A stretch of 64,000 nt of DNA from Halorubrum sp. BV1 (lineage in GTDB: Archaea; Halobacteriota; Halobacteria; Halobacteriales; Haloferacaceae). How positions within the stretch are numbered: position 1 is the stretch's first letter; each line of letters starts with the position of its first letter. Positions 27,137-35,157 of this stretch are shown piece after piece. The notes below the pieces were generated by a model that had not been told where the DNA came from, ran no database searches, and worked only from the letters and a program-made list of their open reading frames with translations. The stretch lies in the NCBI RefSeq assembly GCF_000746205.1, contig NZ_JQKV01000002.1:372001-436000 (forward strand), read 5' to 3'. Made by a program: the position numbers and the translations under genes.

Positions 27137-28879
27137 CTACAGCTCGCCGGCTTCGGCCAGTTTCCGGACCTCTCGCGCGCGCTCGCGGATCGCCGCCCAC
27201 TCCGCGTCGTCTTTGTCGTCGACGTGCGAGTACATCAGCCCCATGCGCCCGGTGCCGCGAAGCGTCTCCTCGTGGTCGGCGAGAAACTCCCAGTAGAGCG
27301 CGTTGAACGGGCAGGCCCCCTCGCCGGTCGTTCGGGAGACGGCGTACGGACAGTCGGCGCAGTGGTCGCTCATCCGGTTCACGTAGCTTCCGGAGGCGGC
27401 GTACGGCTTCGAGGAGAGGAGATCGGTGCCGAACGACCCCATTCCGACGACGTTCGGCGTCGTCACCCAGTGGTAGGCGTCGACAAACCCGAGGTGGAAC
27501 CACTCGTTGAGCGCGGCCGGCCGGGTCCCGTAGAGCAGCGCGAAGTTCGACAACACCATCAGCCGTTCGATGTGGTGGGCGTAGCCGTGCTCGCGGACGT
27601 GGCCCACCGCCGCGGAGAGACACCGCATCTCCGTCTCGCCGTCCCAGTATGCGGGCGGGAGGTCCCGCGTCTGGTCCAGCCGGTTCGCCGTCGCCAGTCC
27701 GGGCATCGCCTCGCGGTAGACGTGACGGACGAACTCGCGCCAGCCGAGCACCTGCCGAATGAACCCCTCCGCCGCGTTGAGCGGGACGGGCGGGAGGTCG
27801 GCGTCGATCGTCGACCCGTCGTCCCCGTCGATGCTCGCGCCGTCGGCGGCGAAGTCGTCGAGCGAGGTCGCGGCGGCCCCACCGCCGCGCCCGTGCGCCG
27901 CGCGGTCGTACGCGCCAGGCTCGACGCCGCGCGCCTCGTAGGCCGCCTCGACGGCGCGGACGGGCTCGCGCGGGTCGAGCAGCCCGAGGTTGATCGCGGG
28001 CGAGAGCAGCGAATGCGCGAGGAACGGCTCGCCGCCGACCATGGCGTCCTGGTACCGGCCGAACGCGGGGAGTCCCTCGCGGACGAACGCGTTGAGCGCC
28101 CGTTCGGCCTCCTCGCGCGTGACGGGCCACGCGAAGCCGGGTCCGTCGTCGGTCCCGTCGAGCGACTCGGCTCCCCATGTGTCGAACCGATCCACAACCC
28201 ACGCGTGGGTCTCGCGGGTCAGCTCGTCGGGCTCGAACCGTGGCCGTTCCGGCGGGGTCCAGTCGTCCGGCGGCGTCTCCCGGTTCAGGTCGTCGTAGTT
28301 CCACTCGCCGCCGACCGGGTCGTCGCCGTCCATCAGCACGCCAGTCTCGCGGCGGACGTGTCGGTACCACCCCTCCTGTCGGTACGTGCGGGTCGCGGTG
28401 CCGTCGTCGGTAATCGTAGTCTTGCCCGCATCCGACTCCCGCCGGTCGTCAGCCCACGCCCGCCACGCTGCCGGCGTCGTCCAGAACAGTTCGTTGTCGA
28501 GGAGGGTCAGAGTCGCACCGCGCTCGCAGACCAGTTCGCGGAGCCGCTCGCCCGCCCCGTGGCTCGCAGGACGCATGAGCCGGAGGTCGGCGTCGGCGGT
28601 GTCTCCCGGACCGCCCCCGTCCCGGTCGGCGAGGAACGCATCGAGACCCTCGCCGAACGACTCGGCGCGGACGTATCGGACGTCGTGTCCGCGGTCGCGG
28701 AGATCGTCGCGGAAGTGGCGCATCGCCGAGAAGACGAGCGTCAGCTTGTGCGCGTGGTACGGCTTCCGGTCGGCGAACCCGTGGGCTTCGATCAGGAGGA
28801 CCTCGTCCGCGTCGACGAGCGCGTCGAGGTCGCGGTTGAGCTGGTCGCCGAGCAGCCACAGCGTCGTCCGGTCGCTCAC
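27137..28879 (-). CDS. FeS-type cryptochrome/photolyase ((6-4) photolyase family)
   Basis: A 580-residue flavoprotein of the FeS-BCP/PhrB family, deoxyribodipyrimidine photolyase-related proteins that repair (6-4) photoproducts in bacteria. The N-terminal ~140 residues are the antenna domain (LWLLGDQLNRDLDAL). The C-terminal half is the FAD-binding helical domain (FIRQVLGWREFVRHVYRE). Cys420, Cys507, Cys510 and Cys523 fit the four 4Fe-4S ligands of the family. Residues ~315-360 are a Gly/Asp-rich insertion. The GTG at 28879 gives the family N-terminus; ~220 further codons open upstream are not part of it. An SDR gene is divergent. Confidence 0.92.
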   Translation of the reverse strand: MSDRTTLWLLGDQLNRDLDALVDADEVLLIEAHGFADRKPYHAHKLTLVFSAMRHFRDDLRDRGHDVRYVRAESFGEGLDAFLADRDGGGPGDTADADLRLMRPASHGAGERLRELVCERGATLTLLDNELFWTTPAAWRAWADDRRESDAGKTTITDDGTATRTYRQEGWYRHVRRETGVLMDGDDPVGGEWNYDDLNRETPPDDWTPPERPRFEPDELTRETHAWVVDRFDTWGAESLDGTDDGPGFAWPVTREEAERALNAFVREGLPAFGRYQDAMVGGEPFLAHSLLSPAINLGLLDPREPVRAVEAAYEARGVEPGAYDRAAHGRGGGAAATSLDDFAADGASIDGDDGSTIDADLPPVPLNAAEGFIRQVLGWREFVRHVYREAMPGLATANRLDQTRDLPPAYWDGETEMRCLSAAVGHVREHGYAHHIERLMVLSNFALLYGTRPAALNEWFHLGFVDAYHWVTTPNVVGMGSFGTDLLSSKPYAASGSYVNRMSDHCADCPYAVSRTTGEGACPFNALYWEFLADHEETLRGTGRMGLMYSHVDDKDDAEWAAIRERAREVRKLAEAGEL

Positions 28880-29014
28880 GCGCCGGCTACGGGCGGGGGA
28901 GACATAGCTTTCGGGGGCGACCCGTTGAGTCGAGGCTCTCGTCGCCGCGGGCGTCGACGTGGTCTCGGTCGCCGGCGAGCGCACGCTTTTGTCGCCGGCG
29001 ACTCTTGTGTGTCC

Positions 29015-29701
29015 ATGCCACGAACTGCAGTCGTCGCGGGTGTCGGTCCGGGACTCGGAGAGTCGATCGCGCGTCGCTTCCACGAGGAGGGGTGTCGCGT
29101 CGCACTGCTTTCGCGTTCGACCGACCACACCGAATCGGTCGCGGCGGACCTCGGCGAGCGCGCGCTGACCGTCGCGGCTGACGTGACCGACCCGGACGCG
29201 GTCGACGCCGCCTTCGAGACGGTTCGAGACGCGTTCGGCCCGATCGACGCGCTCGTCTTCAACGCCAGCGGTGGGGCGTGGAAGGGCGTCCGCGACATCT
29301 CGCTTTCGGAGTTCGAGCACGCGCTCGGCGTTTCTGCGACCGGCGCGCTGTGCTGCGTACAGGCGGCTATCGACGACATGCTCGACGGAGACGGCGGAAC
29401 GGTCATCTTCACCGGCGCGACCTCCTCGGTCCGGGGACGCGGCGGAGCCGCCGGATTCAGCGCTGGCAAGTTCGCCGCTCGCGGGCTCGCGGAGTCGATG
29501 GCCCGGGAACTCGGTCCTGAGGGGATCCACGTCGCTCACACCGTGATCGACGGGCAGATAGCCCCGCCGTCAGGAACGGACGACCCCGAGTCGTTCCTCG
29601 ATCCCGACGCGATCGCGGACGCCTACTGGACCCTCGTCACCCAAGACCGCTCGGCGTGGACGCTGGAACTGGATCTCAGACCGCACGTCGAAGAGTTTTG
29701 A
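29015..29701 (+). CDS. Short-chain dehydrogenase/reductase-like protein, Tyr-to-Phe at the active site
   Basis: A 228-residue Rossmann-fold SDR. The cofactor loop is GVGPGLGESIA and NASGG stands at the NAG-type position. The catalytic YxxxK reads FSAGK (GFSAGKFAARGLAESMAREL), so the Tyr is replaced by Phe. The Ser in FTGATSSVRG is kept. This variant recurs in a subgroup of SDRs, so it may be a true subfamily with altered chemistry rather than a broken gene. The ATG at 29015 directly precedes the first strand. It is divergent from the photolyase. Confidence 0.85.
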   Translation: MPRTAVVAGVGPGLGESIARRFHEEGCRVALLSRSTDHTESVAADLGERALTVAADVTDPDAVDAAFETVRDAFGPIDALVFNASGGAWKGVRDISLSEFEHALGVSATGALCCVQAAIDDMLDGDGGTVIFTGATSSVRGRGGAAGFSAGKFAARGLAESMARELGPEGIHVAHTVIDGQIAPPSGTDDPESFLDPDAIADAYWTLVTQDRSAWTLELDLRPHVEEF

Positions 29702-29882
29702 GCCGGGACCGCGGCGGCCGACCCGGTCCCGCGACGGCCGACGGTCCCGGCCCCGTCCGGTTCGGTGGCAGCCCCGCATCGGAGGGGAGCGGAGGCGACC
29801 GCCGATATTCCGTATCGGGGAGGGCGTAGAGACGACCGGCAACATCCCGCGTTTTTATGCCGCGTCACGGAGAGTCGGTCGC

Positions 29883-30080
29883 ATGGACAACGTCCTCACG
29901 AACTGGCTGCTCGGCCTGATCGCCGCCCTCCTCGCCGTGCTGGTGCTCGCGACGACCGGCCCGGAGTTCCTGTTTCCGCTCGCCCCGGTCGCGAACGTCC
30001 TCGCGCTCGTCACCTTCCTCGCCTTTGTCATTCTCACCGGGGCGTTCCTCGTCTACACGGCGTCGTTCCGGAACCGGTGA
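29883..30080 (+). CDS. Small two-helix membrane protein
   Basis: A 65-residue protein with two hydrophobic helices (about residues 8-24 and 31-58) and a short basic end (FRNR). There are no motifs beyond the membrane segments. It has its own start 180 bases after the SDR stop; TTTTTATG at ~29851-29858 may be a TATA element. Function unknown. Confidence 0.7.
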   Translation: MDNVLTNWLLGLIAALLAVLVLATTGPEFLFPLAPVANVLALVTFLAFVILTGAFLVYTASFRNR

Positions 30081-30166
30081 GCCGGACCGGGCTGCAAGAC
30101 GCCAGACGCGAGCGGTGAAGCCTCCCGCCCGGGTGCATTTTTGTGCCGGGCCGTCGTGGCCCGCGT

Positions 30167-31144
30167 ATGGAGTACACGACGCTCGGGAACACGGGCGTGA
30201 CCGTCTCGAAAATCTGTCTCGGCTGCATGAGCTTCGGCGACCCCGACTGGCGCGAGTGGGTCCTAGACGAGGAGGCGGGTCGCGAACTGATCGACCGGGC
30301 GATCGAACTCGGGGTGACGTTCTTCGACACCGCGAACATGTACTCGAACGGTGCCTCAGAGCGCGTCCTCGGCGACGCGCTCACGGAGTACGACCGCGAT
30401 CAGTTCACCGTCGCCACGAAGGGGTACTTCCAGATGGACGAGTCGAACCCGAACTCGGGCGGGCTCTCGCGGAAGGCCATCGAGCAAGAGCTCGCGAACA
30501 GCCTCGATAGGCTCGGGATGGACACCATCGACCTGTACCAGATCCACCGCTGGGACTACGACACCCCGATCGACGAGACGCTCGCGGCGCTCGACGACGC
30601 GGTCCGTCGCGGAGATATTCGATATCCGGGTGCCTCCTCGATGTGGGCTCACCAGTTCGCCGAGTCGCTGCGCGTGAGCGAGCGCGAGGGGTACGAGCGG
30701 TTCGCCACGATGCAGAACCACTACAACCTCGCGTACCGCGAGGAGGAGCGTGAGATGCTTCCGCTGTGTGACAAAGAGGACGTCGGCGTGATGCCGTGGA
30801 GCCCGCTCGCGCGCGGCTACCTCACCCGACCGCACGAGGACGTCGACGCCACGCTGCGCGGCGAGACGGAAGAACATCTCTACGAGCACCCCTACCGCGA
30901 GGGCGGCGGGCCGGCCGTCAACGAACGGGTCGCCGAACTGGCCGACGAGAAGGGCGTGAAGATGGCGCAGATCGGACTCGCGTGGCTGTTCCACAAAGAC
31001 CGCGTCGACACGCCCATCGTCGGGACCACGAGCGTCGAACACCTCGAAGACGCCGTCGAGGCGCTCGACATCGACCTGTCCACGTCGGACATGGACTGGC
31101 TGGAAGAGCCGTACGAGCCGGTTCGGGTGTCCGGACACGAGTGA
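30167..31144 (+). CDS. Aldo/keto reductase
   Basis: A 325-residue TIM-barrel NADPH-dependent oxidoreductase. The catalytic tetrad can be placed at Asp in FFDTANMY, Tyr in NMYSNGASE, Lys in VATKGYF and His in YQIHRWD. The C-terminal cofactor-binding part is TPIVGTTSVEHLEDAVEAL. It resembles the Tas/YajO/voltage-channel beta-subunit group. The substrate is unknown. ATG at 30167 opens with the family N-terminus MEYTTLGNTGVTVSKICLG. Confidence 0.93.
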   Translation: MEYTTLGNTGVTVSKICLGCMSFGDPDWREWVLDEEAGRELIDRAIELGVTFFDTANMYSNGASERVLGDALTEYDRDQFTVATKGYFQMDESNPNSGGLSRKAIEQELANSLDRLGMDTIDLYQIHRWDYDTPIDETLAALDDAVRRGDIRYPGASSMWAHQFAESLRVSEREGYERFATMQNHYNLAYREEEREMLPLCDKEDVGVMPWSPLARGYLTRPHEDVDATLRGETEEHLYEHPYREGGGPAVNERVAELADEKGVKMAQIGLAWLFHKDRVDTPIVGTTSVEHLEDAVEALDIDLSTSDMDWLEEPYEPVRVSGHE

Positions 31145-31253
31145 GGGATGCGATCGCCGTCGGCGCGGCCGTCGCAACTGTCGGTGTCCCCGGCGGTATC
31201 GTCGCGGCCGTTCGCGTCGCCGGCATCAATATTGTATGCGGTGTTTTAGGGGG

Positions 31254-31292
31254 TATATAGGCAAGCCATATGTCGTGTGAGACATCCACACG
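31254..31292 (+). promoter_or_regulatory. Promoter of the small zinc-finger gene with an inverted repeat
   Basis: TATATA at 31254-31259 predicts initiation near 31282. The perfect repeat CGTGTG (31274-31279) and CACACG (31287-31292) straddles that point and could be an operator. It ends 5 bases before the ATG. Confidence 0.45.
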
Positions 31293-31297
31293 CACGT

Positions 31298-31453
31298 ATG
31301 AGCGATGGCACAGACCACACGCCCGTCCGGTCGAGCACCGAGTACGCCCGCACGCGGACGCGGTGCCCGAACTGCGGCGACCACGTACCGGCCGTCGGTC
31401 GCGACACGGAGACGACCGAGTGTCCGAACTGCCAGACGCCGGTCCGAGCCTGA
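31298..31453 (+). CDS. Small zinc-finger protein (two CPNC motifs)
   Basis: A 51-residue protein starting MSDGTDHTPV. Two CPNC motifs (RCPNCGDH near residue 23, ECPNCQTP near residue 43) form a four-cysteine zinc site. Small CPxCG-type zinc proteins are abundant in Halobacteria and mostly uncharacterised. The gene has its own TATA box and a palindrome upstream. Coding status is supported by the two spaced cysteine pairs; the function is unknown. Confidence 0.75.
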   Translation: MSDGTDHTPVRSSTEYARTRTRCPNCGDHVPAVGRDTETTECPNCQTPVRA

Positions 31454-31547
31454 ACGCGGATCCGGGGTGACTCCGGCCGCTTTCGTCGAGAGGCGCGCGG
31501 AGCCCGGAGCGACAACCCTTTTCGGCCGGGGAATCGAACCCTCTCGC

Positions 31548-31997
31548 ATGGCAGACGACGACGCCGAAGACGCCGAGACCGGCGACGAACAGGGCGACGC
31601 CACGAGTCAGGACGCTGACGCCGGCGACGGAGAAGAAAAGTCCTTTCGCGAGCGCGTCGAGGAGATCCGCGAGCGACGCGAACAGGAGCGCGAGGAGGGC
31701 GACCGTCCCAGTCCCGAGGAGATGATGGGCGGCGGTGGCGGCGGCCCGCCGGGCATGGGCGGCGGCGGTGGCGGCAACCCCTTCGCGCAGATGATGTCCG
31801 GGATGATGGGCGGCGGCGGTCCCGGCGGCGCGGGCGGTCCGCCCGGCATGGGCGGCGGGCCGGGCGGCCGCGGCGAGGAGGGGGGCGACCAGGCCGGCAA
31901 CGAGGAGCTCGTTCGCGAGGTTCGCCAGCTCCGCGACGAGGTCCGCGACGCGACGCGACAGCTTCAGCGCATCGCCCAGGCGCTCGAAGACGACTGA
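31548..31997 (+). CDS. Gly/Pro/Met-rich protein flanked by charged helices
   Basis: A 149-residue protein with three parts. Residues ~1-30 are very acidic (DDDAEDAETGDEQGDA). Residues ~31-58 form a charged helix (SFRERVEEIRERREQEREEG). Residues ~60-115 are a low-complexity run of Gly with PGMGGG and MMSGMMGG units. The C-terminal ~33 residues form a coiled-coil helix (ELVREVRQLRDEVRDATRQLQRIAQALEDD). There are no membrane segments or cysteines. The design suggests an oligomerising coil with a flexible core. No function is recognised. Confidence 0.75.
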   Translation: MADDDAEDAETGDEQGDATSQDADAGDGEEKSFRERVEEIRERREQEREEGDRPSPEEMMGGGGGGPPGMGGGGGGNPFAQMMSGMMGGGGPGGAGGPPGMGGGPGGRGEEGGDQAGNEELVREVRQLRDEVRDATRQLQRIAQALEDD

Positions 31998-32028
31998 GCT
32001 ACGGAAGCGACGTGACGACCGGCCGCGT

Positions 32029-32442
32029 TCAGCCGAGTCGCTCGTCGAGGATCAACCGGGTCTTCGTAGATTTGACCTCGTCCATCTCTCGTGTGTGGGA
32101 GATCAGTTCGTTGACGGCGCGCGTGTCCACGGCGTCGACGACGAGGACGATGTCGTCTTCGCCGGAGACCTGCCAGACAAAATCGACCTCTTCCCAGTCG
32201 ACCATCCGATCGCTGACCGCGGCGGTATCGACGTTCATCTCCACCGAGATCTCGATCATCGCCTTCACGTTTCCCGTCCGAGTGGTGACGGTGAACCGCT
32301 CTATGATCCCCTCGTCAGTCATGCGATCGACGCGATTGCGCACGGTTCCCTCCGAGGTACCCACCTGATCGGCGATCTCCGTGTACGGCGTTCGCGCGTC
32401 CCGGCGCAGGATTGAGAGGATCCGGCGGTCGAGGTCGTCCAT
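32029..32442 (-). CDS. Lrp/AsnC-family transcriptional regulator
   Basis: A 137-residue regulator with an N-terminal helix-turn-helix (LDRRILSILRRDARTPYTEIADQVGTSEGTVRNRVDRM, about residues 4-45) and a C-terminal RAM ligand-binding domain (KAMIEISVEMNV...VSGEDDIVLVVDAV). Such proteins form octamers that sense amino acids or related metabolites. It is divergent from carA, and a perfect 17-bp palindrome lies 31 bases upstream of its own ATG, so it probably regulates both itself and carA (inference). Confidence 0.92.
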   Translation of the reverse strand: MDDLDRRILSILRRDARTPYTEIADQVGTSEGTVRNRVDRMTDEGIIERFTVTTRTGNVKAMIEISVEMNVDTAAVSDRMVDWEEVDFVWQVSGEDDIVLVVDAVDTRAVNELISHTREMDEVKSTKTRLILDERLG

Positions 32443-32472
32443 ACGTCACACACTTTCGCCGGTGACTTACTC

Positions 32473-32540
32473 GTTACGAATATCGTAACAGAGCTTCGAA
32501 CGACGCATTTATTAGCCTATACACGTACGTATCTCGTAAT
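32473..32540. promoter_or_regulatory. lrp-carA intergenic operators
   Basis: A perfect palindrome GTTACGA-ata-TCGTAAC lies at 32473-32489. A second related box in reverse (GTACGTATCTCGTAAT, 32525-32540) overlaps the carA start codon. The carA TATA element TTATTAG (32509-32515) is about 27 bases before the ATG, implying a leaderless mRNA. The first palindrome overlaps where the lrp promoter should be. Confidence 0.7.
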
Positions 32541-33600
32541 GTCGGACGCCTATATCGCGCTGGCTGACGGACGCGTGCTCGAAGCGCGCGCTCGTGCGCC
32601 GGGGCGCACCCGTGGCGAACTTGTGTTTACGACCGCGTACACAGGCTACGAGGAGTCGCTCACCGACCCCTCCTACGCCGAGCAAGTCCTCACGTTCTCG
32701 TACCCGTTGATCGGAAACTACGGCGTCCGAACCGAGCGGTTCGAGTCGGAGTCGGTCCAGCCTCGCGCGGCGGTCGCACGCGAGTTGACCGACGACGTCG
32801 CCGACTGGCTCGCCGAGGAAGGCGTCCCGGCGATCGACCACCTCGACACCCGCGAGATCGTCACCACGGTCCGCGAGGAGGGCGCGATGGCCTGCGGCAT
32901 CGCCGCCGGACCGGACGCGACCCCCGAAGACGCGGTCGAGGAGATGGAAGCGTGCAAGCCGATGAGCGACCACGTCGACATCGGCGCGCAGGTGTCCGTC
33001 TCCGAGCCGACCGTCACCGAGGGCGGCGGCGAGGCCGACGTCGCGCTGCTCGACTGCGGCGCAAAGGGCTCTATCATCTCGTCTCTCACGGAGCGCGGAG
33101 CCGACGTTCACGTCCTCCCGTACGACGCGACCCCTGCGGACGTGGCCGCGGTCGACCCGGACGTGTTGTTCGTTTCGAACGGCCCCGGCGACCCAGAGAA
33201 CTTCGTCGCCGCACAGGAGGTCGTCGACGAGTTCGCGGGTGAACTGCCGATGGCCGGCATCTGTCTCGGTCAGCAGGTGATAACGAGCGCGCTCGGCGGG
33301 TCTACCGAGAAGATGGCGTTCGGCCACCGCGGCGTCAACCAGCCGGTCAAGGACCTCCGCACCGACAAGGTCGTGATGACGACACAGAACCACGGCTACA
33401 CCGTCGACGACACGGGGCCGCTCGACGTGACACAAGTGAACGTCAACGACGACACGGTCGAGGGGCTCGACAACGAGGAACTGGATATTATCACCCGTCA
33501 GTACCACCCCGAAGCGAACCCCGGCCCGCACGACTCGCTCGGCTTCTTCGACGAGGTCATGGATCTCGCCGAGTCCACGCCGCACGTCACGGCCGACTAA
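32539..33600 (+). CDS. carA: Carbamoyl-phosphate synthase small subunit
   Basis: A 353-residue glutaminase subunit that releases ammonia from glutamine for CarB. The N-terminal CPSase domain (residues ~1-135) shows TGYEESLTDPSYAEQVLTF and IGNYGV. The C-terminal class I amidotransferase has FVSNGPGDPENF, the nucleophile Cys in AGICLGQQ, and the HPE dyad in YHPEANPGPHD. Length is typical. The gene is monocistronic and far from carB, but both carry the same palindrome type upstream. Confidence 0.96.
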   Translation: MSDAYIALADGRVLEARARAPGRTRGELVFTTAYTGYEESLTDPSYAEQVLTFSYPLIGNYGVRTERFESESVQPRAAVARELTDDVADWLAEEGVPAIDHLDTREIVTTVREEGAMACGIAAGPDATPEDAVEEMEACKPMSDHVDIGAQVSVSEPTVTEGGGEADVALLDCGAKGSIISSLTERGADVHVLPYDATPADVAAVDPDVLFVSNGPGDPENFVAAQEVVDEFAGELPMAGICLGQQVITSALGGSTEKMAFGHRGVNQPVKDLRTDKVVMTTQNHGYTVDDTGPLDVTQVNVNDDTVEGLDNEELDIITRQYHPEANPGPHDSLGFFDEVMDLAESTPHVTAD

Positions 33601-33651
33601 AACGCGGGCTCGACCGGCGACGTTTTGACTCCTCCGTGCCGAGTGACTCGC

Positions 33652-34524
33652 ATGCCTCCGACGGTCCTACTCACCAACGACGACGGCATCGATGCCGTCG
33701 GGCTCCGTGCGCTCTCGGACGCGCTCGACGCGTTCGACGTGACGGTCGTCGCGCCCGCGACCAACCAGTCCGGCGTCGGGGGCGCGCGCTCGTGGTGGGA
33801 CGCGACGGTGGAGTACGAGGAGACAGAGACCGGCTACGCGGTCGAAGGCACGCCGGCCGACTGCGTCGCCGTCGCAGACGTCGCCCTCGATCTGGATCCG
33901 GACATCGTCGTCTCCGGCTGTAACCACGGACCAAACATCGGCGCGCACATCCTCGGACAGTCCGGGACGGTCGGGGCGGCGATGGAGGCGTCGTTCCTCG
34001 GGACGCCCGCGGTCGCGGTGTCGCTGTACGACCGCGGAAACCTCCCCGTGCCGCCGACGCTCGGGACCGATGCGTTTGCGCTCGCTGCAGAGGTCGTCTC
34101 CGACATCCTCGACGACGCGACGCGTTCCGGCGGCGACGTCGCGCTCCCTTTCGGCGCGGACGTGTTGAACGTCAACGTTCCGGCCGCCGACGACGAAGCC
34201 GCCGACCGGCCGACGTACCGGCTGACCGAACCCGCCCGCGGATTCGACGTGATCGAGTTCCGTCCCGGTGAGACGGAGGCCGGTGAGAGCGGATTCGACG
34301 AACGGCGCGGCGAGATGGGAATGGAACTTCGTGACCGGTTCTGGCGGGAGTTCCTCCGCGGCGACGTGCCCGACGACCCCGGATCGGATCGGCGCGCGGC
34401 CGTCGAGGGCGAAGTGAGTATCTCGCCGCTGTCGTCGTCACGGTCCGTCGCCACCGACCGAGCGGGCGACGTCGTCGCGATCCGCGGAGACGAGACCGCG
34501 CCGCCGGAGCGGCAGTCGGAGTAG
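33652..34524 (+). CDS. surE: 5'/3'-nucleotidase SurE
   Basis: A 290-residue SurE-family phosphatase acting on nucleoside monophosphates. The metal site TNDDGIDA is at the N-terminus. GTPADCVAVA, SGCNHGPNIG and SGTVGAAMEASFLGTPAVAVS are conserved family blocks. There is an extended C-terminal region beyond the ~250-residue bacterial form. ATG at 33652 is preferred over an upstream in-frame start because the first strand VLLTNDDG then begins at residue 4. Confidence 0.93.
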   Translation: MPPTVLLTNDDGIDAVGLRALSDALDAFDVTVVAPATNQSGVGGARSWWDATVEYEETETGYAVEGTPADCVAVADVALDLDPDIVVSGCNHGPNIGAHILGQSGTVGAAMEASFLGTPAVAVSLYDRGNLPVPPTLGTDAFALAAEVVSDILDDATRSGGDVALPFGADVLNVNVPAADDEAADRPTYRLTEPARGFDVIEFRPGETEAGESGFDERRGEMGMELRDRFWREFLRGDVPDDPGSDRRAAVEGEVSISPLSSSRSVATDRAGDVVAIRGDETAPPERQSE

Positions 34525-34589
34525 TCTCCGAGTCACGCGTGCTGTCTCGCTGTCCGTCTGGTTCTCGTCGAGTGTAACCCGTCCCACCG

Positions 34590-34814
34590 CTACCTGCGTC
34601 TCGGGCGACGCGCTTCCCCGGTGAACTCCTTTGCGAGCCGACCGAGATACCACACCAACGCCAGTCCGAGAACCACACCGACGGCGAGCGCGACGACCAA
34701 CTGTATGGGCGTCGCTCCCCACTGGAGGGCGATGAGCGGCGGTGACACCGCGACGAGAAGCAGAAAGCCGGCCTTGATCTTACGGTTCCCCGCCTCGCGC
34801 TCGGCGTCGGACAT
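34590..34814 (-). CDS. Small two-helix membrane protein
   Basis: A 74-residue protein starting MSDAEREAGNRKIKAG. Two hydrophobic segments (about residues 15-32 and 37-57) are followed by a basic tail (EARRPRRR). No motif or family is recognised. It converges on surE. Confidence 0.7.
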   Translation of the reverse strand: MSDAEREAGNRKIKAGFLLLVAVSPPLIALQWGATPIQLVVALAVGVVLGLALVWYLGRLAKEFTGEARRPRRR

Positions 34815-35157
34815 GGGACCTACCACACGTCCCACCCCGCCGTCCGAGTGGCGTCCGCGATTGCGCCCGCGTTCATGGTCGCACAACGGCGCGCGCGAGT
34901 ATCAACCCGGCGGAGTGTCCCGCGGCCTCCGGGTGCCGCGGATCGACAGGCGACCGGACACGGCAGACTCGACGAACGAACTGGTCGCGGGCAATGTGAT
35001 GAGACTCTACACAGAGTTCGATGAGACGCGTCGCCGGGGACAAGGCCGGTAGGACACGGACGGGTCCAAGCGGCGGTCGGCGGCTCGGTCGCTGGTCGGT
35101 CGAGCGGTGAAAAATGAGGAAGCTACAGCGCCGATACCGCGACCGATGGCGTCTGTG
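34815..35157. other. Intergenic stretch, 343 bases
   Basis: Holds the upstream region of the small membrane protein and the downstream region of secY. A run of five A (35110-35114, T on the secY strand) could be a weak terminator for the ribosomal operon. No RNA gene or convincing short frame was seen; the frames present give Arg-rich, non-family sequence. Confidence 0.5.

Noticed and set aside
34887..35052. Possible gene remnant near secY
   Set aside because: Frame translates to basic low-information sequence with no recognised similarity.
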